DNA of 64,000 nt, taken from assembly GCF_963920925.1 (NCBI RefSeq), contig NZ_CAWUDI010000016.1, forward strand, positions 88,782 to 152,781, given 5' to 3'. The notes beneath the pieces are model-generated. The model did not search any database. It had not been told where the DNA came from and saw only the letters and a list, made by a program, of their open reading frames with translations. How positions within the stretch are numbered: position 1 is the stretch's first letter; the number at the start of each line of letters is the position of its first letter. The stretch comes from Rivularia sp963920925. GTDB taxonomy: Bacteria > Cyanobacteriota > Cyanobacteriia > Cyanobacteriales > Nostocaceae. This document shows, piece after piece, positions 53,872-62,631 of this stretch. The translations under genes and the position numbers were made by a program.

Positions 53872-56109
53872 ATGAAGCTAAATATACATTTACTTTATTA
53901 TCTCTCGTCCCCCTTATTTCTTCTGGGGCAGGGTTTTCGCTCTACTGTCTTCAGTAAAATAACGGCAACTACTATGTATAAAAATAATAGAAAAAACCCT
54001 TTTGACAAATTAAATCTAGCGAAGCGTTTATTAACAAGCCTACCAGTTTTATTGCTGACGGCTCCAAATATCGCTTTCGCTCAACAGAATACAGCTTTAA
54101 GTTTGAGTGTAACAGTCAACAGCAACCAAGATGGAGTAATTCAGGCTGATGGTAATCTGACGTTAAGAGAAGCAATTGCTATTGTTAACGGTAATCTATC
54201 TTTAGAACAACTTAGCGCTGCGGAAAAATCTTTAGTCTCATCTACAGGTAATCAAGCTGAAATTAAATTTAATCTTCTTCCGGCACAAACTAAAATTACT
54301 CTAGAAAGCGTTCTCCCTCCCTTAACAACTCCTGGATTAATCGTTGACGGAACTTCTCAACCGGGTTACGACGCTAATAAATCGGCAACCGCAGAAATTG
54401 AGATTCCCATTCCGGTTGTGGAAATAACTTCTGCTGCCGACAAAGAAGTATTTCGCGGTTTAACTGTAGCTGCCGATGATATTACAATTCAAGGATTGAG
54501 TATATACGGTTTTACGTCTAAACATCGCGATACAGCTAGTTTGCCTCCAGGAGATATTGTTGTTGTAGATTCCAATATGTCGCAGATCCCCCCAACCCCC
54601 CTTGAAAAGGGGGGCAATTCAACCCCTTTTTTAAGGGGATCTCAACCTCCGAAAAATGTCACCGTTGAAAATAATTGGTTGGGTATTACCTCGGAAGAAC
54701 AAGTTCCTGAAAAAACTTCGGCTTTTGGGGTTTCGGTATTTAATGCAACTAGTACAAATATTAGCCGTAACTTGATTGCTAACCATGAAGGTAGCGGGAT
54801 TATTACCGGAAAGTTAGCCGAAAATACCCAGGTAGAACAAAATATCATTGTTGGTAACGGTATTGCTGGGGTTCCCGATGCGATTAGATTAGAAGGACAA
54901 ATTGATAATTCTCAAGTTACCTCAAACCTAATTTGTGCTAACGATGGTAGCGGCGTGTACTTGTTTAAGCCAGAAGGCTCAGTACAAATACAGTCTAACA
55001 ACATTAAATATAATGGTAGACGCTTACGACGTGCGGGTGTTTATTTGATGGGTAATAATCATCAGGTACTTAATAACCAAATTACCAATCAACCCGGTAC
55101 TGGAGTTGCGATTACAGCCTATCCCGACAGCAAAGGAAACATTGTTAGAAATAACAGCTTTGCCAATATTGAAGGATTGAGCATCGACCTCAACTATAGA
55201 AATACCGCCAGCGTCCGCGATTTCCAGCGAGGAGACGGCCCCAACCCACCCCGAAACTCTGGAAATCGTCGTTTAGATAGCGCTAACGGTGCCATCAACG
55301 CACCAGAATTTCTCAGTTCCGAATTTATTGTTATTGACGGTAAAGTAAATATCGATGGTAAAGCCGACCCCGGTAGCGAAATTGACATTTACAAAGTTGT
55401 TCCATCCAGCAAACAGCAAATCGATTTATACCCAGCTTATTCAGCATTAGGGCAAGTAATAGGCAGAGTTCAAACAGACGAAAAAGGTAGATTCAAAGCC
55501 ACCTTTACAGATTTGCAACCAGGAGAAATGATAAGCGCGATCGCCACTTTGTCAAAATACGGAACCTCCGAACCAGCAGCGAATTCCATGATTAAATCTG
55601 TTGGTAATTCTCAATTATTCCAAAATCCCCAACCTTTAAACGAAATTCCAAACTGTACAACTCGTCCGGTTACACCACCACCAGTAATTCCAGAACCAAC
55701 ACCAGAACCAATTCGTTTGAGCGTACCTAGAAATGTTCACTTTGCATTAGATAAAGACTTTATCAGTTCCAAGAGTGGAGAAATTCTAGATAAAATCGCT
55801 GTGGTAATGGAGCAATATCCCAACATAGTTATCGAACTACAGGGACATACCGACTCTCGCGCTAGCAATGCTTATAACCAAGATTTGGCGAAACGACGGG
55901 CTACAAATGCGAGAAATTACTTAGTTAAAAAAGGTATCGCATCGGAAAGAATGATTATTCGTTCCTTTGGTGAAAGGAAATTAAGAACAGAAGAAAACAA
56001 TCGTGTTGATTACGCACGCAACCGTCGAGTTGAAGTGTTGTTCTTTGATGTTAGGGGAATTGATATCGAATTTGAAAATCAGGAAGGAGATTTGCAGATA
56101 GAACGGTAA
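53872..56109 (+). CDS. beta-helix protein with C-terminal OmpA domain
   Basis: 745 residues, 10 bp after the barrel gene. An internal ATG at 53974 gives a better signal peptide (LLTSLPVLLLTAPNIAFAQQ) and may be the true start. The N-terminal half is a parallel beta-helix with NVTVENNWLGI- and NIKYNGRRLRRAGVYLMGNN-type turns (CSLREX/NosD-like). Residues 620-730 are an OmpA-like peptidoglycan-binding domain (LQGHTDSRASNAYNQDLAKR, YARNRRVEVLFF). It would tether the surface complex to peptidoglycan. A C-rich dispersed repeat is inserted in frame around residue 240. Confidence 0.78.
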   Translation: MKLNIHLLYYLSSPLFLLGQGFRSTVFSKITATTMYKNNRKNPFDKLNLAKRLLTSLPVLLLTAPNIAFAQQNTALSLSVTVNSNQDGVIQADGNLTLREAIAIVNGNLSLEQLSAAEKSLVSSTGNQAEIKFNLLPAQTKITLESVLPPLTTPGLIVDGTSQPGYDANKSATAEIEIPIPVVEITSAADKEVFRGLTVAADDITIQGLSIYGFTSKHRDTASLPPGDIVVVDSNMSQIPPTPLEKGGNSTPFLRGSQPPKNVTVENNWLGITSEEQVPEKTSAFGVSVFNATSTNISRNLIANHEGSGIITGKLAENTQVEQNIIVGNGIAGVPDAIRLEGQIDNSQVTSNLICANDGSGVYLFKPEGSVQIQSNNIKYNGRRLRRAGVYLMGNNHQVLNNQITNQPGTGVAITAYPDSKGNIVRNNSFANIEGLSIDLNYRNTASVRDFQRGDGPNPPRNSGNRRLDSANGAINAPEFLSSEFIVIDGKVNIDGKADPGSEIDIYKVVPSSKQQIDLYPAYSALGQVIGRVQTDEKGRFKATFTDLQPGEMISAIATLSKYGTSEPAANSMIKSVGNSQLFQNPQPLNEIPNCTTRPVTPPPVIPEPTPEPIRLSVPRNVHFALDKDFISSKSGEILDKIAVVMEQYPNIVIELQGHTDSRASNAYNQDLAKRRATNARNYLVKKGIASERMIIRSFGERKLRTEENNRVDYARNRRVEVLFFDVRGIDIEFENQEGDLQIER
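54583..54650. repeat. dispersed C-rich repeat inserted inside a gene
   Basis: CCCCCCAACCCCCCTTGAAA, AGGGGGG and AACCCCTTTTTTAAGGGGAT form two palindromes. They translate in frame as IPPTPLEKGGNSTPFLRGSQ, low-complexity sequence unlike the surrounding beta-helix turns. Confidence 0.85.
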
Positions 56110-56134
56110 TTCCATAACCCAAAGCCACAACTGA

Positions 56135-56161
56135 TGTAGAGACGTAGCACTGCTACGTCTC
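56135..56161. repeat. REP-like palindrome A, left of transposase
   Basis: GTAGAGACGTAGCA and CTGCTACGTCTC form a palindrome, identical to the one at 9845. Confidence 0.8.
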
Positions 56162-56244
56162 CCGGCAACTGCACAACACACAAATAACCCCAGTACCTAA
56201 AATACAACCCAAAACCCCGCCCTTTTAACTACAACCACATATAC

Positions 56245-56269
56245 AGAGACGTTGCAGTGCAACGTCTCT
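56245..56269. repeat. REP-like palindrome B, left of transposase
   Basis: AGAGACGTTGCAGTGCAACG plus TCTCT is a perfect palindrome about. It is followed by ACACCAAT, as is its partner at 56999. Confidence 0.8.
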
Positions 56270-56294
56270 ACACCAATATTGAAAACAACTGATT

Positions 56295-56870
56295 ATGACG
56301 CAACCAAAATTCAAAGGTAAATACCGAATCGAATCTACCCGTTTACCAGATCGTGATTATGCAGCAAATGGTTGGTATTTTGTCACAATTTGTACCAAGG
56401 ATTGTATTTATCATTTGAGTAACAGTGTTGTTTCAGGGAAAGTACAGCTAACACCGATTGGTGAAATTGCCCAACAGTATTTTATAGATATTCCCAAATA
56501 TTCTAAACATACCTATGTAGATGCATATGTAATTATGCCCAATCACCTCCACGGAATTGTAGTTATCGATAAACCCAGCGATATTGCGCGTGCGCGTCAT
56601 AAACAAATAAAAGCGGACATAACAGAAAGTGAATTTATGTCCCAGATATCGCCGAAAGCAGGTTCCTTAAGTACTATTATCCGTTCTTATAAATCCGCCG
56701 TTACCCGTTGGTGTCGTCGTAATCAACACGAATATTTTGCATGGCAAGAAAGATTTTATGAAAGCATCATCCGTGCAGATGATTCCATAGACAGAATTCG
56801 TCAATACATCATTAATAACCCCGCTAAATGGGAAGAAAACAAAAACAACGCCCCAGATTTATGGATGTAA
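56295..56870 (+). CDS. REP-associated tyrosine transposase (RAYT, Y1_Tnp)
   Basis: 191 residues. It has the single-strand transposase fold of the IS200/Y1 family: the metal-binding HUH motif MPNHLHGIVV near residue 90, and the tyrosine region near RFYESIIRADDSIDRIRQYI toward the C-terminus, with a following NNPAKWEENK typical of RAYTs. The N-terminal PDRDYAANGWYFVTICTKD is also characteristic. Palindromes A and B lie on both sides in the same order, so the gene and its REP sequences form a module inserted within the surface-protein cluster. Confidence 0.9.
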   Translation: MTQPKFKGKYRIESTRLPDRDYAANGWYFVTICTKDCIYHLSNSVVSGKVQLTPIGEIAQQYFIDIPKYSKHTYVDAYVIMPNHLHGIVVIDKPSDIARARHKQIKADITESEFMSQISPKAGSLSTIIRSYKSAVTRWCRRNQHEYFAWQERFYESIIRADDSIDRIRQYIINNPAKWEENKNNAPDLWM

Positions 56871-56882
56871 CCCACAACTGAT

Positions 56883-56908
56883 GTAGAGACGTAGCAGTGC
56901 TACGTCTC
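56883..56908. repeat. REP-like palindrome A, right of transposase
   Basis: GTAGAGACGTAGCAGTGCTACGTCTC written as two arms (GTAGAGACGTAGCA, TGCTACGTCTC); perfect palindrome. Flanks (CACAACTGAT before, CAATAACCCCAG-like after) match the left copy. Confidence 0.8.
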
Positions 56909-56998
56909 CCAGCAATCGGAAAACACACTAATAACCCCAGCAACTGCGAAACACACAGAAAACCCCAATCGATAGATGCTAGTTACAACCATATATAC

Positions 56999-57023
56999 GG
57001 AGACGTTGCAGTGCAACGTCTCT
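56999..57023. repeat. REP-like palindrome B, right of transposase
   Basis: GGAGACGTTGCAGTGCAACG plus TCTCT followed by ACACCAAT, matching the left B copy. From here to 57216 the sequence is AT-rich promoter-like DNA without an ORF. Confidence 0.8.
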
Positions 57024-57216
57024 ACACCAATCCCCCGATATAACCTGAAAATCCGCAAAAGCATAGTATTTTCACGTATTAATAATTATTCCAAATAGTA
57101 ATTATACGGAAGTCAAAAACCGGAGATAAAAGTTTTAATGCCAGTGTATAAGTAATTTTAAATCATCTTTATATTTATATCGTTCAAAGAAAATAGTAAA
57201 AATTATTACCTATAGT

Positions 57217-59967
57217 ATGAAATCTTTATTTAATTATCTAAGGGAAATATCTACAGCGCGATCGGCGAAAGGGAAGATAAAACATAAATCGCTTGCTAGC
57301 CTTGCGCTTATATTCTGCACTTGGGGTTACATGATTGTACCAGCGCAAGCGGAAGGTTCAAGAGAATTAGTTAAAAATGGTGGAGATAGACCTTATACGG
57401 AATGGTCTGACAGAGAATCAGCAGCTATTAAGCGGAAAACGCGGCTAAAAGTTTTTGTTAAGAGCGGAGAGACTATAAACCTTGGCTCTAGCGTAAATAA
57501 TAGTCCGAAGAATCAAGATATTATCTTACGCACTCCTTCAGGTACTGAATTAACTTTTGATGTTAAAACATCTGGTGAAGGATTTATTGATACCGTAGCC
57601 AAAGAATCCGCCGGACCTTTACCCAATATTAACGGCTATAATCCCTATAAATTTACAGCTACAGAAACAGGAATTTATGAGGTCGAATTTCGTTCTCAAA
57701 ATGCTAATGGTGGAGATCCGCCACCATTAAATGTAAGTCAGCCTTTTATTACTAACCAAAGAATGACTGTAGCTGCTTGGGATATTACAGTTCGAGATAG
57801 TAGCGGAAATCCTAAGAATGGTCGAGTGTTTACCAACTATGTAGCGATGAATATGGGGGGTAGTAACCGACAACTTAATTCGAAATTCTTTATTCAAACA
57901 AAAGACGGCTTCTTGTATCGAACTGCAATGAATGGAGTAGATCCCTATGGCTTTATTTTCTTTGGTAACAGTAGGGGATTTATTGACTTAACGAACAACA
58001 GTACTTTGTATAGTTCTGCGAAAGCAGATGAAAATACATTAGACCCCTTTCAAGGAAACGTTAAAGTACAGCGTCCGGATGTTCCCGATACTCCAACCGA
58101 TATCACTCATTTAACATTCTTTAATTCTCCCGATCCAGAGACTTTAGATGAATTAGGGATTCCACGTACACCAGCAATACCTGCAACACCAACTAATTTT
58201 AAATTTACTGGTGGAACTGGTGGAAGCGGAAACCAAACTTTTATTGGAGTTGGAGGGAATTTTAGTTTTGATTCTACAAGTGCGGGTAGCTATGAAATAA
58301 TTATTGACACCGATGAAAACGGTATATTTGACCCAAGTAAAGATAGAGTTTTACAGAATATAGCTACTGCCGGTAGTAATGTCGTATCTTGGGATGGTCA
58401 AGATGCTGATGGTAACAACTTAGGTCCTCGCACTAACAACAACCCCTACAATACCAGAATTAGATTGCGGACTGGAGAATATCACTTTCCTATGTTGGAT
58501 GCAGAGAATAATTCCAATGGGTTTGTAATTGAAATGCTTAATGCACCTACTGCATTTCCCAGTGGATTTGACAAATTTACTGTGTACTACAATGATGACA
58601 ATTACACAACTAGTAACGGTAAAAATGTAGACTTGAGTGGTAGTGGTGCAACTAATCCCCGTAATGCTGCGACTGGAACTAATAGTTCTACTGGAGCGCA
58701 TAAATTTAGCAATAATTACGGCGATTTTAAGGGAATTGATACTTGGTCTTACTTCCCTAGTCAAGCAACATTCGCCAATTTGATTATCACCAACAATAAA
58801 TCAGCAAATGTACGGGGTACAAAATCGGTACAGTTCCTTGAAGACAAAGATAGTAGCGGTACGGTGACTGTGGGAGATAGAGTTGAATACACCATTACTT
58901 ACACCAACAATGCTCCTGAAGCTACCACAGACGCAAATAACTTTATTATTGAAGACACGTTACCGTCGCAATTAACTTACAATTCATCTCAAATCGTCTC
59001 ACAAACAACTGGTAACGATATTCAACTGAATACAAGCTATAACGGTTCTGGTGCATTGACTAATTCCAGCACATTGCGAATCGATGATGAAATTGTTATC
59101 AAAATTACCGCCACAATTAATAATGATAATAATGAAAACCCAATTAGCAACCAAGCGAATGCAACTTTCAATACACCCGACAACCCCGCAACTACTGGAA
59201 CCGCGTTAACAGATGCAGATTCTGCGGGAGTCACGCAGGAAAATCCACCAAGCGAAGGTAATGCTTTCAAACAAATAGCCGATGATGGGCAAAATACCGG
59301 AAATGACCCTTCCAACACAGCAGATGACGAACCAACTATTATTACTGTAGAGAAAGTTATAGTAAGTAGTCCTCCAAAGGTACTATTAATCAAACGCATC
59401 ACGGCATTAAATCAAACTCTTTATACTAATTTTGTAGATGGAGTAGACAATGGCGATCCACAATCATCTAACTATGTCCCTACACCCAAAGATACTGACG
59501 ATAACAATCCTAACTGGATATCTAATTTTCTTCTAGGTGAAATCGCTGGTGTTAAAGTCCAACCCAATGATGAATTAGAATACACCATTTACTATCTCTC
59601 AGCAGGTGACACCCCAGCAAAGAACGTACTGTTTTGCGATCGCGTTCCTCAAAATGTTTCTTTCATTCCCAACAGCTTTAATAATCAACCAAATAAAGCG
59701 ACGGGAGGATTACAAAGCGCCGATAGAGGTATTCTGTGGTTGAAAGACGGTAATACAGAATCTTTAACTAATGCTCAAGATGGGGATTTCGCGCAATACT
59801 TCCCCCCTAGTATTGAACCTTCTACCGTTTATCCCAACATTAAATGTGACGGTACAAATACTAACGGTGCGGTTGTCGTAAATCTGGGTAACTTACCTAA
59901 TGCTACTGCTTCGGGTGAGCCTAATACTTCTTACGGTTTCATTAAATTTAGGGGACGAGTTAAGTAA
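57217..59967 (+). CDS. large secreted DUF11-type surface protein
   Basis: 916 residues. A signal peptide with PAQA cleavage near residue 45 precedes an N-terminal beta domain (RTPSGTELTFDVKTSGEGFI). There is a FlgD-like Ig segment (VVSWDGQDADGNNLGPRTNN). DUF11 domains cover about 535-665 (GTVTVGDRVEYTITYTNNAP) and 780-916 (VKVQPNDELEYTIYYLSAGD). The C-terminus ends GFIKFRGRVK, similar to the ends of the other DUF11 proteins of the cluster. No membrane anchor. It lies downstream of the RAYT module, which probably interrupted an older contiguous cluster. Confidence 0.76.
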   Translation: MKSLFNYLREISTARSAKGKIKHKSLASLALIFCTWGYMIVPAQAEGSRELVKNGGDRPYTEWSDRESAAIKRKTRLKVFVKSGETINLGSSVNNSPKNQDIILRTPSGTELTFDVKTSGEGFIDTVAKESAGPLPNINGYNPYKFTATETGIYEVEFRSQNANGGDPPPLNVSQPFITNQRMTVAAWDITVRDSSGNPKNGRVFTNYVAMNMGGSNRQLNSKFFIQTKDGFLYRTAMNGVDPYGFIFFGNSRGFIDLTNNSTLYSSAKADENTLDPFQGNVKVQRPDVPDTPTDITHLTFFNSPDPETLDELGIPRTPAIPATPTNFKFTGGTGGSGNQTFIGVGGNFSFDSTSAGSYEIIIDTDENGIFDPSKDRVLQNIATAGSNVVSWDGQDADGNNLGPRTNNNPYNTRIRLRTGEYHFPMLDAENNSNGFVIEMLNAPTAFPSGFDKFTVYYNDDNYTTSNGKNVDLSGSGATNPRNAATGTNSSTGAHKFSNNYGDFKGIDTWSYFPSQATFANLIITNNKSANVRGTKSVQFLEDKDSSGTVTVGDRVEYTITYTNNAPEATTDANNFIIEDTLPSQLTYNSSQIVSQTTGNDIQLNTSYNGSGALTNSSTLRIDDEIVIKITATINNDNNENPISNQANATFNTPDNPATTGTALTDADSAGVTQENPPSEGNAFKQIADDGQNTGNDPSNTADDEPTIITVEKVIVSSPPKVLLIKRITALNQTLYTNFVDGVDNGDPQSSNYVPTPKDTDDNNPNWISNFLLGEIAGVKVQPNDELEYTIYYLSAGDTPAKNVLFCDRVPQNVSFIPNSFNNQPNKATGGLQSADRGILWLKDGNTESLTNAQDGDFAQYFPPSIEPSTVYPNIKCDGTNTNGAVVVNLGNLPNATASGEPNTSYGFIKFRGRVK

Positions 59968-59984
59968 TTCCAAGCGCTAAAATC

Positions 59985-60100
59985 CCCCCAACCCACGCCA
60001 CTTCCTACAACGGAGCGCCACTTCTCTCGTACTGCGGGAGACAACCCACGAGAGTGGCTTGGAAACCCGCGCAACGGAGTGGCTCCCCTTATCAAAGGGG
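59985..60100. repeat. dispersed hairpin repeat
   Basis: CTCTCGT...ACGAGAG and CCCCTTATCAAAGGGGG-type pairings with two copies of CAACGGAG(C/T)G lie in the gap after the surface cluster. They separate it from the Rpn genes. Confidence 0.55.
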
Positions 60101-60103
60101 GCT

Positions 60104-60982
60104 TTATAATTTTTCAATTTCATCAAGATTTAACCCCGTAGTCTCCACAATCAAATTATTCTCAATACCTCTGGCTTTCATAGCTTTGGCAATTTCAATT
60201 TTTGCTTCCTTCATTCCTTCTTTCTTCCCTTCTTTCCTTCCTCGTAATTCACCCGTGACTTCCGCACTTTCTATAATACTAATTTCATATCTTCTATCTT
60301 CCAGATATTTTTGATATGCAGCTTTTTCCGCTTGGGATAAATTCTCAACTCTTAAATTATCTTTTGCTTGTGCCAATCCTTGGGCTTGAAATTCGTCTTT
60401 GATCTCGCTATTTTTCAAAAAATATATCCATTCGTCTAAACTGTCTTTCGCTACGTCGTTAAAATTATTGACTCTTAAAACGTAGTATTCCGGAAATATT
60501 TCATATACTTCTTCAATCTTAAATACTTCCTTTTGCAAATCTGAAGGTTCTAACTTATCGTTAACATGAATTCCATAGAAATCTACTTTTCCTTTATAAA
60601 TATAATCTCTTCCTTGCCCTAATGAGAAGTAAACAATATTAATTGAATAAACTTTTTTAACTTTACCGTAAGCTTCCCCTTTACCAAGGTATTCGCTAAT
60701 TAATGTCGATACACCATACAGCATCCGGTGGAAGTAATCATTTTCGGCGCTGTTTTGAACCTCAATTAATAGCAATTCATCTTGAGTATTTTTAGCTAAA
60801 ATATCAACTCTATTTAATTTATTTTCTTCCGTGAGTCGATTGCTTTCGCTTTCTAAAATCGAATCTATTTTGATATCTTCTTTTAATAACTCGCTGAGAA
60901 ATCCTTCTAAAACAACGTAATTGGCTTTATCCCGCAATAGCTTTTTGATTGCCCAGTCGAAGCGGATATGTGTTCCTGCCAT
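60104..60982 (-). CDS. Rpn/PDDEXK-family nuclease-transposase protein, copy 1
   Basis: 292 residues. The N-terminal 220 residues form a PD-(D/E)XK nuclease of the recombination-promoting nuclease (Rpn)/YhgA type: HIRFDWAIKKLLRDKANYVV, with the active site in RVDILAKNTQDELLLIEVQ (Asp...Glu-x-Gln). The C-terminal part is helical and charged, with a repeated GRKEGKKEGMKEAKIE stretch, common in this family. Rpn proteins are DNA endonucleases that stimulate recombination. Nearly identical to the next gene, so the pair is a recent tandem duplicate. Confidence 0.85.
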   Translation of the reverse strand: MAGTHIRFDWAIKKLLRDKANYVVLEGFLSELLKEDIKIDSILESESNRLTEENKLNRVDILAKNTQDELLLIEVQNSAENDYFHRMLYGVSTLISEYLGKGEAYGKVKKVYSINIVYFSLGQGRDYIYKGKVDFYGIHVNDKLEPSDLQKEVFKIEEVYEIFPEYYVLRVNNFNDVAKDSLDEWIYFLKNSEIKDEFQAQGLAQAKDNLRVENLSQAEKAAYQKYLEDRRYEISIIESAEVTGELRGRKEGKKEGMKEAKIEIAKAMKARGIENNLIVETTGLNLDEIEKL

Positions 60983-61051
60983 GATAATTTTTGTGACTAA
61001 AGCAGAATGTTATTTTAGGTATTATTTTACAACAAAAACGCTGTTTAAAAT

Positions 61052-61906
61052 CTACAATTTTTCAATCTCATCAAAATTTAAACCCGTAGCTTCAACAATC
61101 AAATTAATTTCAATACCTCCGGCTTTCAAAGATTTAGCTATTTCTATTTTAGCTTCTTTCCTTCCTCGTAATTCTCCTGTGACTTCCGCACTTTCAATAA
61201 TACTAATTTCATATCTTCTATCTTCCAGATATTTTTGATATGCAGCTTTTTCCGCTTGGGATAAATTCTCAACTCTTAAATTATCTTTTGCTTGTGCCAA
61301 TCCTTGGGCTTGAAATTCGTCTTTGATCTCGCTATTTTTCAAAAAATATATCCATTCGTCTAAACTGTCTTTCGCTACGTCGTTAAAATTATTGACTCTT
61401 AAAACGTAGTATTCCGGAAATATTTCATATACTTCTTCAATCTTAAATACTTCCTTTTGCAAATCTGAAGGTTCTAACTTATCGTTAACATGAATTCCAT
61501 AGAAATCTACTTTTCCTTTATAAATATAATCTCTTCCTTGCCCTAATGAGAAGTAAACAATATTAATTGAATAAACTTTTTTAACTTTACCGTAAGCTTC
61601 CCCTTTACCAAGGTATTCGCTAATTAATGTCGATACACCATACAGCATCCGGTGGAAGTAATCATTTTCGGCGCTGTTTTGAACCTCAATTAATAGCAAT
61701 TCATCTTGAGTATTTTTAGCTAAAATATCAACTCTATTTAATTTATTTTCTTCCGTGAGTCGATTGCTTTCGCTTTCTAAAATCGAATCTATTTTGATAT
61801 CTTCTTTTAATAACTCGCTGAGAAATCCTTCTAAAACAACGTAATTGGCTTTATCCCGCAATAGCTTTTTGATTGCCCAGTCGAAGCGGATATGTGTTCC
61901 TGCCAT
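61052..61906 (-). CDS. Rpn/PDDEXK-family nuclease-transposase protein, copy 2
   Basis: 284 residues. Identical in protein sequence to copy 1 over about the first 245 residues, including the RVDILAKNTQDELLLIEVQ site. It differs in the C-terminal tail, where the GRKE repeat is shorter by eight residues (GRKEAKIEIAKSLKAGGIEI). The DNA upstream of both start codons is also the same for about 40 bp. It is transcribed ahead of copy 1 on the minus strand, separated by 69 bp. Confidence 0.85.
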   Translation of the reverse strand: MAGTHIRFDWAIKKLLRDKANYVVLEGFLSELLKEDIKIDSILESESNRLTEENKLNRVDILAKNTQDELLLIEVQNSAENDYFHRMLYGVSTLISEYLGKGEAYGKVKKVYSINIVYFSLGQGRDYIYKGKVDFYGIHVNDKLEPSDLQKEVFKIEEVYEIFPEYYVLRVNNFNDVAKDSLDEWIYFLKNSEIKDEFQAQGLAQAKDNLRVENLSQAEKAAYQKYLEDRRYEISIIESAEVTGELRGRKEAKIEIAKSLKAGGIEINLIVEATGLNFDEIEKL

Positions 61907-61967
61907 GATAATTTTTGTGACTAAAGCAGAATGTTATTTCAAGTTTAGTTTAATTTTAGGACAAAGG

Positions 61968-62022
61968 TTCGTAGTAGCGCTTCAGCGCCTCTTATCGGAT
62001 GCGCTAAAGCGCAACTACGAGC
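61968..62022. repeat. REP-like palindrome, family C
   Basis: TCGTAGTAGCGCTTCAGCGC pairs with GCGCTAAAGCGCAACTACGA. Related to the unit at 35728. Confidence 0.75.
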
Positions 62023-62027
62023 CATGA

Positions 62028-62285
62028 TTACCCGCCGCTAACGGGTGGAATTAATACAACTTCATCGCCGTCATGTAAAAGAGTATCTGGTTCGACAAAG
62101 TTTAAATTTACGCCAAATCTTGTTACATCTCGCCATTTTTCGAGTTCGGGATTTTCTTCGATTAAATATTCTCTTACTTGCAATACTGGCGTATTTTCGG
62201 GAAATTCCAGCGTTAATTCTGGTTCCTCGTATGCTTCTTGATAAGCTGCGAATAACTTAACGGTAATTTTTATTGAGTTAGACAT
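62028..62285 (-). CDS. MoaD-like sulfur carrier protein
   Basis: 85 residues with a beta-grasp ubiquitin-like fold (ITVKLFAAYQEAYEEPELTL, TLLHDGDEVVLIPPVSGG). It ends in the activated Gly-Gly. It is closer to molybdopterin synthase small subunit MoaD than the carrier beside thrC, being shorter and with PPVSGG. No other molybdenum-cofactor gene is in the window, so the assignment to molybdopterin synthesis is tentative. Confidence 0.85.
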   Translation of the reverse strand: MSNSIKITVKLFAAYQEAYEEPELTLEFPENTPVLQVREYLIEENPELEKWRDVTRFGVNLNFVEPDTLLHDGDEVVLIPPVSGG

Positions 62286-62442
62286 GGGGAATTGGGAATT
62301 GGGGATTGGGCATGGGGTATTGTCTCCTCAATTATTATTATTGTTGAAAAAGGGAAAAATATTTCATTCTTAAGATAGTGTGTTATTTCCAAAGCATCTT
62401 CTAAGCTGATAAGCGAGCGTTACATAGGAAAAAGTTAAGAAT

Positions 62443-62631
62443 ATGAGCGAAGATAAAGCTAAAAATCAAGCTGACAAAAATAATCCTCAAGAAGAAGCAC
62501 CAGAATTAAGCCCGGAATTACTTGATAGAATCAAAAACCCCGCATCAATTGACAGCACAATCCGCAATCAATCCCCCGAAGAATTAAAAGGCAATCCCGC
62601 AGTATCACCCGAAATGCTCGACGATAGGTGA
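62443..62631 (+). CDS. small acidic hypothetical protein
   Basis: 62 residues, strongly hydrophilic (MSEDKAKNQADKNNPQEEAP) with two PELL/PEML-D-R/D-x repeats: SPELLDRIKNP and SPEMLDDR. There is no signal or membrane segment, so it is probably an unstructured cytosolic protein. The ATG at 62443 is preceded by a weak AGGAAAAAG. I recall similar short cyanobacterial proteins but no function. Confidence 0.6.
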   Translation: MSEDKAKNQADKNNPQEEAPELSPELLDRIKNPASIDSTIRNQSPEELKGNPAVSPEMLDDR

